This document shows positions 33,101 through 45,932 of a DNA stretch of 64,000 nucleotides, piece after piece. Source of the stretch: Lineus longissimus (taxonomy: Eukaryota; Nemertea; Pilidiophora; Heteronemertea; Lineidae); the NCBI RefSeq assembly GCF_910592395.1, contig NC_088311.1, positions 6,760,501 through 6,824,500 on the forward strand, in the 5' to 3' direction. The notes beneath the pieces were generated by a model. That model was not told the origin of the DNA. It saw only the letters and a list, made by a program, of their open reading frames with translations, and made no database searches. Both the position numbers and the translations under genes were made by a program. Each line of letters opens with the position of its first letter. Within the stretch, counting starts at the first letter, position 1.

Positions 33101-36100
33101 TTAGAGATTCATGAACTTTTCAAGATCAGCCAAACTCGTCTGAGTATGTGAATCAGTTAACGTTAGGTTAGGAAAGAGTGTTTGAGTTTCCGTATCAATA
33201 GATTGAACGTTATTTGTATTTGATGCAGAAACATGCAGTGCGGTCTGCGTCTCGACATTAGCCTGCGATTCAATCAGGTCAAGATCGAATGGCGTTTGGG
33301 TTTGATTATCCGCGAAGCCCAATTCCAATAACGGTAGATCGTCACTGGTCTGTGTCTCCATGTTGCTCAGTAATTGAGAGAACATGGTGTCAATGGTTTG
33401 TGTCTGGATGGCAGTGGAGACCTCTGTTGTTTGTGCACTTGCATCATAGAGGGAGCCTCCAGGGTTGAGGACGTTCATCACAGGCTGCAGTTGTTGAGGT
33501 GGGAGTTCCATTGAAAGACTGGCATCAGGGAGCCTCACAGGGTTCTCAAGAGTCAGAGTGTGATCAAATGAAGGGATCGATGGGGTCTGAACCCCACTGT
33601 CTTGATGATCATTTGAGCCGTCTGCAGTGTTCAGGAAATTCAAGAGGCTGAATCCTTCTGTCGTATCAACTCCAGTGTCTACACTTAATGTCTGCGTTTC
33701 TATAGTCTGCATAGGGAGAGGTGGCTGTGGCATCACCGGCTCGGCAAGTGGATTTGCTAGGTAACTTTCCCTCGTCTGTGTGGAGGTACTGGCAGCCAAT
33801 GATGCCTCCAACTCTTCAATCAAGGCCATAGTCTGCGTCTCACAATCGGAAAACCCGAAGTCAAGCAGATCGGGCATAGGAAATGCCGGGCTCGTCGCTT
33901 GTGAAACTGTCGAGGACGTACTGGCTGAAGCCGCATCGCTCGCTTTTGGCAGTTTCTTTCGTCGCTTACGCCGCAGAATGGGATGAGCATCTGTTCCAGT
34001 CTGTACGCTGGTCGAGGTCATCTGGGTAGGAAGGGTTCGTTTGACTCCTCGAACCCTAGCCCTCGGGGATACCTGTGCGCCTCTTGATTCCTTCTGAATC
34101 GGTATGTTGGCCGACTGCATAGCTTTCATCAAAACATAGTCTCCAGTTGTCTGAGTTTCGGCAGACGTTCGATCAATTGTGTACTCCGACGTTTGGACAA
34201 CTGATGATGTTTTCGAACTAACCGGACCATTATTTGACATTCTTAAGCCGGTCTCCTGCTTTTGGTTAACTACAGTAACAGGACTGGGCTGTGGAGGTTT
34301 GGGCAAGATAGACACAAGTCTGGAGTCGGAGAGAGGCTGCTTCCTAGATTGCTCCATGGAAGACTTACCATCAGTGTTAACGTTAATCACAAAAAGGTTA
34401 ATGACTGGCTGAACAGAAGTTTCCGCTATTGATTTGGTAGCCGACTTGAAATTATTCTTGCCATGCCCTATGTTAACCCCTAATGAAGCAGGTGACAGAT
34501 CAGGTAAAATATTTTGTTTGTCAGCAGGACTATTTACCTGGCAACCAGTAGTAGTTGTAGTAACACACTGACAATTAGCTCCTACAACATCATACATGCA
34601 GTTGTCATCATTGGTAAAGTTTGAATTAGCGTCTTTGGCATTGTTGTTTTGGCAGCTTGAGGCCATGTTTTGTGTCTCATTATTCACATCCATTGGACTC
34701 CCTACGATCAAACTACAGTGACTTCCAGTAGCTCTACTACAAGTAAGTGTCTGATTCTCCATATCAGTGTTCCGTTTGGCATTTGGAGCTAATGCTACAC
34801 GTCTTTGTTCATTGTTTACAAAGTTGTCTTGTTCGACACTGTCACCTGCTCGAAGTTGATTAAATGAAGCAGTAACGCATCCAGAATCTATGGCCATACT
34901 TTCGAACTGAGAATCAACTGTCTTTGTATCTACAATTGCTGCAACAGCAACGTTTTCATGTGAATCTTGTACCTGTGCTGGTGCTGATCTGCAAAGTAAG
35001 AATAAGGAGGTAAACATCTAGAATTAGAGAATGTCATTTGGGTCAACTGACTCTTGGGTTAATAAGTTTGAATCTAAACTATTTTCTCTATCATTAATAC
35101 ATTACTGGATGCTACTGGACGCTGTTTAGGATAAATGCATGTATGTCAATTCATAAGACTAATCATCCTCTTGCAAACAGGGCCTACAACACACCAGGAA
35201 GTAAGTATGTATCAAGTGAAATGGCCTGATATTGTCAGGATAAAGACTAAGAGGAATATGAAGATATATTTACATCATATTTGTAATTTTCGTATGATTT
35301 TCAGGAACAATGTGCTGTTTTCTCTTGCAGTGTGTTAGAAGAGCCTCTCTAGTTGCATAAGGACATCCACACGTTCCACATTTGAAGATTACACCGCATG
35401 TGTTCTTATGTCTTTTCATGGCACTCTCTACTCCGAACTTAAAACCACAGAAGTCGCAGATGAACTTCTTTTCCTTGTGGACAACCTTGAAGTGCTATAA
35501 AATTAGAAAGTATTATAAAAAATAAACATAAATTTCCTACTTAATTTTATACAGAGACCTTTAAATATCAAGGGTAACTCAACTGCTTTTAACGATTACT
35601 TAATCCCCTCGAGAAAGATAAAGGCAAAAAACTAGTTTGTTTCGACTCGAGTTACATTGTAAGAAACCTTTGCCACCATCAACGCAAAGACCTTCAGATG
35701 AGTATAACTTAACCGTGGTAAGAATGATGACATACATGGTGCATTAGTGCTTCAGCTCGAAATCTGTGAGGTTGGGGTTGATATTAAAAGGCACAGTCAC
35801 AAAAAGGCAAGGATTACTGGTGTGCAAACCCAAACATGAGCTTATTTCCCATTAAAATAACGACACTAGGTTCAGAGGATTTTCATGAAAGAATGTCACA
35901 ACCATACCTGTTTGAGTGTTGCATACGAATTGAAGTATCTTTCCGCACCCATTTGGTATTTGCAGCCAGCCACAGGACAGTGATAAGCACATGGCGGATT
36001 CTTTGTTTTAAATCTATGGAAAAATGCATTGTCCTTTTCATCCTGAAAATAGATTCTGAAGTCAGATCACAATAACAAAGTGGACAAGCTTTTAAAAACT

Positions 36101-36541
36101 CTTTGAAAAGTTATATGTTTTTATCCATGAAATTACCCTTGCACTGTTCTCTAAAATGCTGAGATTGATAGACAGGTCGACTCAAAGGCAGCCATCTACA
36201 CTTCAAGTTATTAGGGCAGGCTACACATAAAGAAGGAATGTGAGTTGAATTAAATGTCCAACATGTCCAAGCTTGTCAAATTGTTGAGAACAAATTACAG
36301 ACTATGATATTGTTTTTCTATCTGTCATTGTATTATCAAACATTATCTTTTCAAATTATCAACCTACCTGAAATATTTTGTGAGTCTTGATAACGTGCAT
36401 TCTAAGTGCATTGTCATGGTTAAAGGTCCTTTCACAGCCAGTGACAGGACATGGTACATTTTTCTTCATTTCTGATGAGAGATCTTCAATGGTAGGGCAC
36501 ACTTCAAGGGTTGCTGTTTTACCATTCAGTAAATTTGCCAT
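33101..36541 (-). CDS. ATMIN: ATMIN/ASCIZ-type zinc-finger transcription factor
   Basis: Four exons, 36541-36368, 36042-35908, 35494-35274 and 34988-33101, join in phase to give 805 residues. Four zinc fingers fill the first ~170 residues: CPVTGCERTF...HVIKTH, CPVAGCKYQM...H (split across an intron), CDFCGFKF...HKNTC, and CGTCGCPYATREALLTHCKRKQH. This arrangement matches ASCIZ. The remainder is disordered and carries about a dozen TQT-type motifs (ETQTMAL, IETQTLS, NQTQTPF, VETQTAL, TETQTLF, HTQTSL), the dynein light chain LC8 (DYNLL) binding sequence. In vertebrates ATMIN activates DYNLL1 transcription and is damped by LC8 binding to these motifs. A nuclear-type basic cluster, RRKRRKK, is present. 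A polyadenylation signal reads TTTATT at 32668-32673. Confidence 0.95.
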
Positions 36542-37214
36542 GGTTCCTCAAAATGCAAAAGGATGAAAGCTTCTAACAAGACCCTGTAATAACAAGAAAT
36601 TCAGCAGTGTCCTATGCAGTCGAGCTGCTGGAGGTACTAGAAGGATGTAACTCATAAACTTGTATGATATGACTATGAGGCCTCAACCCCGCAAACAACC
36701 TTGCTCTTCTCCAAGGTCAGTAACGTGTGCGAGGGGAGGAGCATACAACTGACCGACCAAGGACAGACATTTTGAATTAACACCACTTTGGCACCCCATA
36801 TAAACTAATGTGTCAGATTCCGGTCTTTTTGAAGGCTTGAAATAAGGCAAAAGCTTTCTCCAAACAGCAGGAGTTAATGCATTTATCTCTTCAGCAAGAT
36901 ATCATATATTCGAATTTGCTGTTAAACAGCTGAAATTATTCTTACTATTTCAAGAAATCGACAAAAAGTAACAGATTTCTCAACAATTTTATTTTTATTT
37001 GGCTTCTGCTGTCCACCGAGAAATTGTCTGGCTGAAAAAAGAGGCACAATGTTTTCATTGCAAACAAATATTTTTAAAACAATGTATGGATATTTGGACA
37101 GTTGGTTATTCATTTCAGATAATTACAGTTTTGAAGCTGTTAGGATAAAAATATGAGATGAAAATATAATGGTGCGAAATCAAGTGCGAATGCAGCGCCA
37201 CCTACAACATAGGC
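36542..37214. promoter_or_regulatory. Divergent promoter region of ATMIN and EEF1E1
   Basis: The two start codons are 673 bases apart on opposite strands with no other gene between, so the 5' UTRs and promoters must lie here. No TATA box or obvious factor site stands out. Confidence 0.5.
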
Positions 37215-39064
37215 ATGGCTGTACAAAATCCAGAATTCGAAGCTTTATCCCAGTTTTTGGGTGTCAATCTCAAAAAATACAAATTAAAATACAATGATAA
37301 GGTTTGTGGGTCATGCGCTAATGATAAGTCAACGGCCAGACGTGAAATTTTTGCCATCGGCTGTGTAAATGACTGGAAATGCGAGGTCAATCTGTCTCGG
37401 GTCTGCAAGTGCAAGCTAAAATTATTCATTTCAAATTCACATTCTAAATTTCTACTTTCTATTTAATTTCATTCTCTTTCAGGTCCCACAAATCAGTGCC
37501 AACAAAAACTCAATCAATGGCCATGGGACAGTATGCAAATATCTGGCGAGTGCATCAAATAAAAATCTTCTAGGTAAGTGCATGAATTAACAAGTGATTG
37601 ACATTATGAATGATGGTGCTGAGAGATAGGCCTATGATTGAATGGCAGCGAATGGGTTCGGCAGTTAGAAATGAGATAAAGATGGGAGTCTTCACGAAAA
37701 GCTTATTTTTAGATCTTGTCATGGGAGGAGGACTAGAGCAGCAGCTATTATCATTACTCCTCCACTGGTAAAGGTGAATCCTAAGAACGATAGCCAAAGA
37801 CTGTTAACATAGGCTATTTGCCATTGACTTTCATTGATTATTTGATTGATATTTTAGGATCATCGATTGAAGAAGAGGCAGCAATTAGTCAGTGGATTGA
37901 ATATCGACTGACACAGGTTGATAGGTCATCAAAAGAGCAAGACGTGTTGGTCGTACTCAAAGTAAGTAAGAAGAAATCAGGCCCGGAGTCAAAAATAAGT
38001 ACAGTTAAGTTAATTGCTCAGTGCAAATGAGTCACTGAGCAATGAACTGCAGTCACTAAAAGACGAAAAGTCTGCTCTACTTAGCAAGTCAGTTTCCATT
38101 GTCTAACTTTAATATTATTTTTTTCAGGAATTAAATGACTACCTAGGTGATAAAGTGTATCTTGTTGGACACAGATTATCGCTAGCCGATATTCTCCTTT
38201 ATTATGGAATGCATAGCATTATGGTAAGTAATTGCTTGTCAAAATAAGATGCTGCATACTATGACATCATATTGACTGGAGTGCATTTCCAATACATGTA
38301 ATGTAGATTATGTTAAACTGAGATATTCAGACAGCATAGAACTAGATAGTGAGCAGAGTCCTGAACAAAGATGTTTATTCAAGTTTATTATGAGCTACCT
38401 TGTCCTACGTCATATTATCCCTGAAAAAGTGAGAATGTCTGAGATTGCAATGTGTTTTGACCTATACTAGGGCTTGCTTGAAAAGCATCGCATAAAAAAA
38501 GTGTTGCATATAAAAGTGTCATGAATACTGTGCTTCAACTTTTACCTTAGTCTTATAATTATTTCTCTTTCAGTCCAATTTAACATTTTATGACAAGGAA
38601 AAATATATGAATTTATCGAGGTGGTTTGACCAGGTAATTATTTTAGTTTATACTTAAGTTTTTGTCCCAGTATCCTGAAGTACATAGATGAAATGTATTT
38701 TCAATCACAGAGGTCATTGCACCTCCGTGCTTCTTACACTTATGGCTTCAATCGCCACATCATTTAAATGTTATGTGAAAAAGAGATTCATTGTGACCTG
38801 ACTTTCTATGTCAGGCCTGGCAAAAGATGCCTCCTAGTGTAGCTTGCTTTTGAAAACTCTCAGCTTAAGACCAAATAACCTGTCACTGCAGTGATCAGTA
38901 AAAGTGCCCAATGATAGCACATGGTTTTACTTGAGAAATTTCTGTTGCTTTTATTCACTACGTGATCTTTTCTGTAGGTTCAACACATAGAAGGAGTGCG
39001 GCCACATGATCTACCCCTCGTAGTATTCCAGAAGAGTCGACTTTACACCATGGATTTGTCATGA
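37215..39064 (+). CDS. EEF1E1: Eukaryotic elongation factor 1 epsilon-1 / AIMP3 (p18)
   Basis: Six exons, 37215-37301, 37483-37573, 37858-37961, 38128-38223, 38574-38633 and 38978-39064, join in phase to give 174 residues, the same length as the human protein. Matching segments include KNLLGSSIEEEAAISQWIEYRLTQVD, ELNDYLGDKVYLVGH, LSLADILLYYGMH, KEKYMNLSRWFDQVQH and VVFQKSRLYT. It is a GST-C-like scaffold subunit of the multi-aminoacyl-tRNA synthetase complex, bound to methionyl-tRNA synthetase, and in vertebrates also acts in the DNA damage response. AATAAA follows at 39111-39116. Confidence 0.97.
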
Positions 39065-39171
39065 ATGTCTACTTTGTGATTGGTGTCGTGGTGACTTGCG
39101 TATGAAATGGAATAAACGAGAAACATATCGATGTGTTTGAATTCGAATGTCACTGCACAAACCTTCTCTTA

Positions 39172-39343
39172 GGCCGAAGTTACATAGACCTCATTCGTTC
39201 ATTTCCCAGGACTCATTTTCCCCTTTTGCTTTCGTTCCCCTGTAAAAGCACGGCCTTGTGGCGTGCATTCACCGAGGAATGAAAGAAAAACCCGGAAAGT
39301 GACTCGTGGTAAATGAATGAATGAGGTCTATGTAACTTCGGCC
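39172..39343. mobile_element. 172-bp Harbinger-like MITE with TTA target duplication
   Basis: Terminal inverted repeats of about 35 bases start GGCCGAAGTTACATAGACC and end GGTCTATGTAACTTCGGCC. They are flanked on both sides by TTA (39169-39171 and 39344-39346). A 3-bp TWA duplication is the hallmark of PIF/Harbinger insertion. The element has no coding capacity. It sits just beyond the EEF1E1 polyadenylation signal. Confidence 0.85.
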
Positions 39344-39346
39344 TTA

Positions 39347-40180
39347 GGTACTCGACACAGGTTGTATTCACAAACAATGACTCTTTTCTCAAAAACACTG
39401 CACGTTTGACACAGGGTTATAAGCCTTTGTCCTGTTGTAAGCCAAGATGTGGACAATAGGGCATGTGGCTTGTTGAAAAAGTTAAATCAGGAAAAGACAT
39501 TTTACAAAATCATGACTGCAATCCCAGAATAGATAATAAAATGCAGATAAAGTTAATACTTACTAAAGTGCTTAACACATTCCGACTTGGAGGTCCACGA
39601 TATCTGATGAAAATCAAGATCTGCACATCATTGTAAAATTACTTGTGGTCTACTGTTGTAGTGTTGTAGCCTTTGTGCTTTTAGTCAATGCACTGCCATT
39701 CCCTCACTTGCGGGAAATATTGCCCGAAGCTTGTCTCTGTATAGAACACAACTAAATTTCTTAACTGTCATGTGCGACCCTGGAGGATTTCCATTTTTTC
39801 CCCTCCTGAAAATGGTTTAATTTGACAGCAGAAACGAAAAGAAATATGCTTTAGCTCTCTGTATAACCTCAAACTTTCCAAGCGAGGGCAGTCCTAAGGA
39901 CAACATTTCACATGGAAAATGTTTCAGTTTTTTGCTTTTGCCACTGTCACTCCCCTGAATATTCCTCATGAACTAATATCTGAATATTTCTCATGAACTG
40001 ATATGTGTGTAATATCAGTGTTTCGTTTTGCAATCAAAATATTGTTAAAATCAAATCCCTGACACTGGTTGTTTTAGAGATTATGTAGAGGGCACCGTTC
40101 ATCATTTTGTATTATATGTGATGGAATTAACTTATGAATAAATGTCTTTTATACACATTTGTGTCCTGTTGGTCTCTTGT
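39347..40180. other. Intergenic region before the 61-bp array
   Basis: AT-rich, with no gene recognised. It leads into degenerate units of the minisatellite that follows. Confidence 0.45.
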
Positions 40181-40189
40181 TGGGAGGGA

Positions 40190-43100
40190 CTCTTATCATG
40201 AATAAAATGACATGTCTCGGAAGGGATTTTCCCTTGCTGGGCAACACTAAGGTGTCAAGATTCATGTAACGTAACAACCAGTAACTTGAGGACCTCATTC
40301 CTGCTGGGACACTAGTGACTAATGCATTAAGATTCATGTCGCACCAGTCTCTGAAGTGTCTGATTAATGAAAGATTTTGAAAGTAACAACGACGCTGGAG
40401 AGAGACCTGTCTGTACTTCTTTAGATTAATGTCTGGTGTCTGGATGGACTCCATAGTGCTGGTTGGCACTTGGGTGTGTAGATTCACAAGTCACAACCAG
40501 TCACCAGAAGGACACTTCATGTTTATTGGGACTTAGGTGTAAAGCTCCATCCATCAGATACTGGAGGGACGTATACTGATTGGCTCCGAGGCAGTAAGAT
40601 TCAAGACACAACCAGTCTTTGGTGAGTGCTAAATTCATGCCACAACCAGTCACTGGAGGGGCTCATTCATGCTGCGAGGCACTGAGGTGTCGGGATTTAT
40701 GTCACAACCTGTCATTGAGGGACTCATTCGTGCTGCTTGGGACTGAGGTGTTGGGATTCAAGTCACAGCCAGTCTCTGAGGGACTCATTCATGCTGCTTG
40801 GCACTGTGGTGTCGGGATTCAAGTCACAACCTGCCTCTGAGGGACTCAATCGTGCTGCTTGTCACCGAGGTGTCGGGATTCAAGCCAAAACCAGTCTCTG
40901 ATGGACTCATTTGTGCTGCTTGGCACTGAGGTGTCGTGATTTAAGCCACAACCAGTGTCTGAGGGACTCATTCGTGCTGCTTGGCACTGTATTGTTGAGA
41001 TTCATGCCAGAGCCAGTCTCCGATGGACTCATTCGTGCTGCGTGGCACTGAGGTGTTTGGATTCATGCCAGAGCCAGTCTCTGATGGACTCATTCGAGCT
41101 GCTTGGCACTGAGTTGTTGAGATTCATGCCAGAGCCAGTCTCTGAGGGACTCATTCGTGCTTCTTGGCACTGAGTTCTTGGGATTCAAGTCACAGCCAGT
41201 CTCTGAGGGACTCATTCGTGCTGCTTGGCACTGTGGTGTTGAGATTCACGCCAGAGCCAGTCTCTGATGGACTCATTCGTGCTGCTTGGCACTGAGGTGA
41301 TGGGATTCCAGACACAATCTGTCTCTGAAGGACTCATTCGTGCTGCTTCGCACTGAGGTGTCGGTATTCAAGCCACAACCAGTCCTTGAGGGACTCATTC
41401 GTGCTGCTTGGCACTGAGGTGTCGGGATTCAAGCCACAACCAGTCTCTGAGGAACTCATTCGTGCTGCTTGGCACTGTGGTATTGAGATTCATGCCAGAG
41501 CAAGTCTCTGATGGACTCAATCGTGCTGCTTGGCGCTGAGTGTGTTGGAATTCAAGTCACAACCAGTCTCTGAGGGACTCATTCGTGCTGCTTGGCACTG
41601 TGATGTTGAGATTCATGCCAGAGCCAGTCTCTGATGGACTCATTCGTGCTGCTTGGCACTGTGGTGTTGAGATTCAAGTCACAGCCAGTCTCTGAGGGAC
41701 TCATTCGTGCTGCTTGGCACTGTGGTGTTGAGATTCATGCCAGAGCCAGTCTCTGATGGACTCATTTGTGCTGCTTGGCACTGAGTTCTTGGGATTCAAG
41801 TCACAGCCAGTCTCTGAGGGACTCATTCGTTTTGCTTGGCACTGTGTTGTTGAGATTCATGCCAGAGCCAGTCTCTGATGGATTTATTCGTGCTGCTTGG
41901 CACTGAGGTGTTGGAATTCAAGTCACAGCCAGTCTCTGAGGGACTCATTCGTGCTGCTTGGCACTGTGGTGTTGAGATTCATGCCAGAGCCAGTCTCTGA
42001 TGGACTCATTTGTGCTGCTTGGCACTGAGTTCTTGGGATTCAAGTCACAGCCAGTCTCTGAGGGACTCATTCGTTTTGCTTGGCACTGTGTTGTTGAGAT
42101 TCATGCCAGAGCCAGTCTCTGATGGATTTATTCGTGCTTCTTGGCACTGAGGTGTTGGAATTCAAGTCACAGCCAGTCTCTGAGGGACTCATTCGTGCTG
42201 TTTGGCACTGAGATGTTGGGATTTAAGTCACAACCAGTCTCTGAGGGACTCATTCGTGCTGCTTGGCTCTGTGGTGTTGAGATTCATGCCAGAGCCAGTC
42301 TCTGATGGACTCATTCGTGCTGCTTGGCACTGTGGTGTTGGGATTCAACCCACAACCTGTCTCTGAGGGACTCATTCGTTTTGCTTGGCACTGTGTTGTT
42401 GGGATTCAACCCACAACCTGTCTCTGAGGGACTCATTCGTTTTGCTTGGCACTGTGTTGTTGGGATTCAAGCCACAACCAGTCTCTGAGGGACTCATTCG
42501 TGCTGCTTGGCTCTGTGGTGTTGAGATTCATGCCAGAGCCAGTCTCTGATGGACTCATTCGTGCTGCTTGGCACTGTGGTGTTGGGATTCAACCCACAAC
42601 CTGTCTCTGAGGGACTCATTCGTGCTGCTTGGCACTGTGTTGTTGGGATTCAACCCACAACCTGTCTCTGAGGGACTCATTCGTTTTGCTTGGCACTGTG
42701 TTGTTGGGATTCAAGCCACAACCAGTCTCTGAGGGACTCATTCGTGCTGCTTGGCTCTGTGGTGTTGAGATTCATGCCAGAGCCAGTCTCTGATGGACTC
42801 ATTCGTGCTGCTTGGCACTGTGGTGTTGGGATTCAACCCACAACCTGTCTCTGATGGACTCATTCGTGCTGCTTGGCACTGTGTTGTTGGGATTCAACCC
42901 ACAACCTGTCTCTGAGGGACTCATTCGTGCTGCTTGGCACTGAGGTGTTGGAATTTAAGTCACAACCACTCTCTAAGGGACTCATTCATGCTGCTTGGCA
43001 CTGTGTTGTTGAGATTCACGCCAGAGCCAGTCTCTGATGGACTCATTCGTGCTGCTTGGCACTAAAGTATTGGGATTCAAGTCACAACCTGTTTCTGAGG

Positions 43101-43424
43101 GACTCATTTGTGCTGCTTGGCACTGAGGTGTTGAAATTTAAGTCACAACCACTCTCTAAGGGACTCATTCATGCTGCTTGGCACTGTGTTGTTGAGATTC
43201 ACGCCAGAGCCAGTCTCTGATGGACTCATTCGTGCTGCTTGGCACTGAAGTATTGGGATTCAAGTCACAACCAGTCTCTGAGGGACTCATTTGTGCTGCT
43301 AGTCACTGAGGTGTCAGGTTTCAAGTCACAACCAGTCTCTGAGGGACTCATTCGTGCTGCTTGGCACTGAGGTGTTGGGATTCAAGTCACAACTAGTCTC
43401 TGAGGGACCTTATTCGTGCTGGTT
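40190..43424. repeat. 61-bp minisatellite array, about 50 copies
   Basis: The unit is about 61 bp and reads GGACTCATTCGTGCTGCTTG then GCACTGTGGTGTTGAGATTC and a variable end. Two unit families differ at that end (CATGCCAGAGCCAGTCTCTGAT against CAAGTCACAACCAGTCTCTGAG). Copies are degenerate at the left edge (before about 40620) and very similar from about 41650 to 42950. There, blocks of four units repeat with a 244-bp higher-order period (for example near 42266, 42510 and 42754). The array lies between the 3' ends of EEF1E1 and TMEM65. Confidence 0.95.
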
Positions 43425-45932
43425 TGAAAAACAACTGGAAAAATATCTTCAGTAACATATCATGGTTTTATTAAAATCAATTTTCATGATCATATTGATT
43501 TTGCATAATACAATTAAATATGTGAATATATACAATAGAAATTCATAATCCTATACAAATAAAACTATAGATGGTAGAAAATGACTTCCAGTGAAGATAA
43601 TTTCAATTGGCATTGGACATGAACCTGACACGGTACTATTATCATTATCATCACGGTGACAGATCACCAGTGTGATTAAGCCGATTCTGGTGAAATAAAT
43701 GCCATTTGGCTAGCACAATGAATTGAGAAGCTTTTTTCTAACTTATCCTTTTCATTTCTATGATAATATATGTCTCATTTGCCGAATATAGCCACTTCAC
43801 CGAAACACAAAAATCACCAGCCATCATAACGTCCAATATTAAGCCCTACTTTGCAATTTATTCACCTGTTTTTGTACTATACTGGTCAACTTTCTTGTAC
43901 TTGTTGACGACATAGGTGAAAAGATGTTATGAGGTAGACATCTGTCTATGGCAGGGTAACATAAAGATACTAGTAGTTCTAAAGACCTATTGACGCAGAC
44001 CAAAAATGCCTTCCGCACCAAAAGAATGTAACATATGTTCAGGACTTAGTTATTCACTACAAAGAGTATTTTTATAGTCATGGCATACAACCACTGCAGG
44101 TCCACACACAATCTCTCTATATTTACAATAAACGACAATCATGTCATTAGGAAAACACTATGCCTATTCTTTTATGGACTGAAATAGGAGACCATCCTAC
44201 CTTTGTATCCTTTGAAAAGTTGACAAAGAACAGGACTTTAATTGTCCCCAAATCTGAATGTATGAATTGAAAAAGGATTTCGCTGACATCTCTTCAGGTG
44301 AACAATAAACCTTTTAACCTCATGTAATTTTCACAGGTTTGTTGATTTTTTTCTCTCTAATGTTTTCAAATATAAGAACAAGCATAGTGTTTTCCAATGA
44401 TCAAACAGCTGATATATATTTTACTTTTTGACACCGGTTTACGTTACATCTTTCCCCCCACCCCTCTGAATTATGCTACATGTACTTTCTAATATTCTCT
44501 GAGCATGAGTGTATGGCACATCCAAACAAGATCCTTCAGATCCTTTTCAGAAATATATAAACCAAAACTACTTTATTTCGGACAGTGATTCTCGATACAG
44601 TAGAAATTCTCTCTTAACAACACCGTCAAGACTGATAAGTTCTGGCCTTAATGGTGAGGTATCCTGATTAGAGCGATCGAATTGAATGAAAACAACCAAT
44701 ATGGGACCAAAACTAGTGTCCTTAATTAAACAAGTGTCAATCACCAGATATAAGTACAATACATGTACATTTGTACATATTCAACTACAACTAAAACCCG
44801 ACAGTTATTGACAGATTTGAACACATTAAAATCTACAATTATTTGAACACCCTTAAACAATTTATACGGATGATGATTATGAAATAAAGCCAATTTACTC
44901 ATGTAAAATTGTATAGTAATGCATGTCTAAGCTTCCCAAGGCTGAAGCAATGCATTGGTAATAACAGGCCTAGAAATAGATGTAGTGCTTTTATCAGCAT
45001 TCTTTTCCCGCCCCTTGAACTTAAATGACCAAACACGAAAGCAATTAGCTTTGCAAGAATCTAGAGAGCTAGCTTCAGCATTGCCCAAGCTGTATCATCT
45101 GAATGCACATCAATATCTTACGCAGATTTAACAAGTCAACACAGAAGAAGGTTTAACACACAGTTTGCAAATAAAGATAGGCTTAAATCTAGATAACAAA
45201 TTTAAACTCAAAAAATGGATTCTGCATTGAAAGGGTTAACCTTGGAGGGATTCTACTGTACAAAAGTTAACAGATGATGGGTGAACTATAATGAAATAAC
45301 TAGAAAACATTGTTCTCATTGACAACCAAGCACAGTTGACCAGTATAAGGCTGCCTTTCCATAGGCTGTGGTATTGGGCAATTGTAATGAAAGTAGGAGG
45401 AAACCTACGCTGTCAGAATAAGAGGGAACAATCCTTGGATATGCAGCCTTATGTACCAAGTGGGCTCAGAAGTCAGTTGACGGACTAGATCTAGATCTAT
45501 GGAAGAAAATGTATACCTTAATACATTCTACAGCTAATAAAGCCTCTACTACCTTGGCCTTCACTGTATTTTCAAGCCATAAGTCCTTTCTTCAATTTTC
45601 TTTCCAAACTTTTGATATTTGTATACTAATCTGACCAGGACATTTGGTGAAATCAATAGCAAGATTGTCGTCTTTCCCATCCAGATAAACTGACCTCAGG
45701 TCATCAAACAATCCTACTGAATACATAGAGTATCAAGCTGTTATATTCTCAGGGGATGGCCAACTTGACTGACCAAACATGATATCAAATACCAAATAGA
45801 CATCAAAGACCCTCTCTACCAAATTTTATCAGGTTGAGTGATGATACACGAGTATTTCATATTGAACGGCCTAAATCCACCAGAATGAAAACTTTCCACC
45901 AAAGTTCTGAATATTCAATAGTTTCCCTAATA
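43425..45932 (-). other. Probable 3' UTR of TMEM65 and intergenic DNA
   Basis: No gene was recognised. Minus-strand polyadenylation signals (TTTATT on the plus strand) occur near 43465 and 44573, so the TMEM65 3' UTR may run over 1-2 kb. A decayed copy of the pogo-like repeat lies at about 44598-44735. Confidence 0.4.
44598..44735 (+). mobile_element. Dispersed pogo-like repeat, copy 3 (decayed)
   Basis: It starts CAGTAGAAATTCTCTC and contains GAGGTATCCTGATTAGAGCG and ACCAAAACTAGTGTCC. These align with the copies at 27251 and 30876. It is non-coding and diverged. Confidence 0.45.

Noticed and set aside
40619-41173. Short plus-strand frames within the 61-bp array
   Set aside because: Repeat-derived; 61 is not divisible by three, so frames drift and break.
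40190-43424. CRISPR-like or other spaced-repeat interpretation of the 61-bp array
   Set aside because: Units are contiguous with no unique spacers, and the context is an animal genome; it is a minisatellite.
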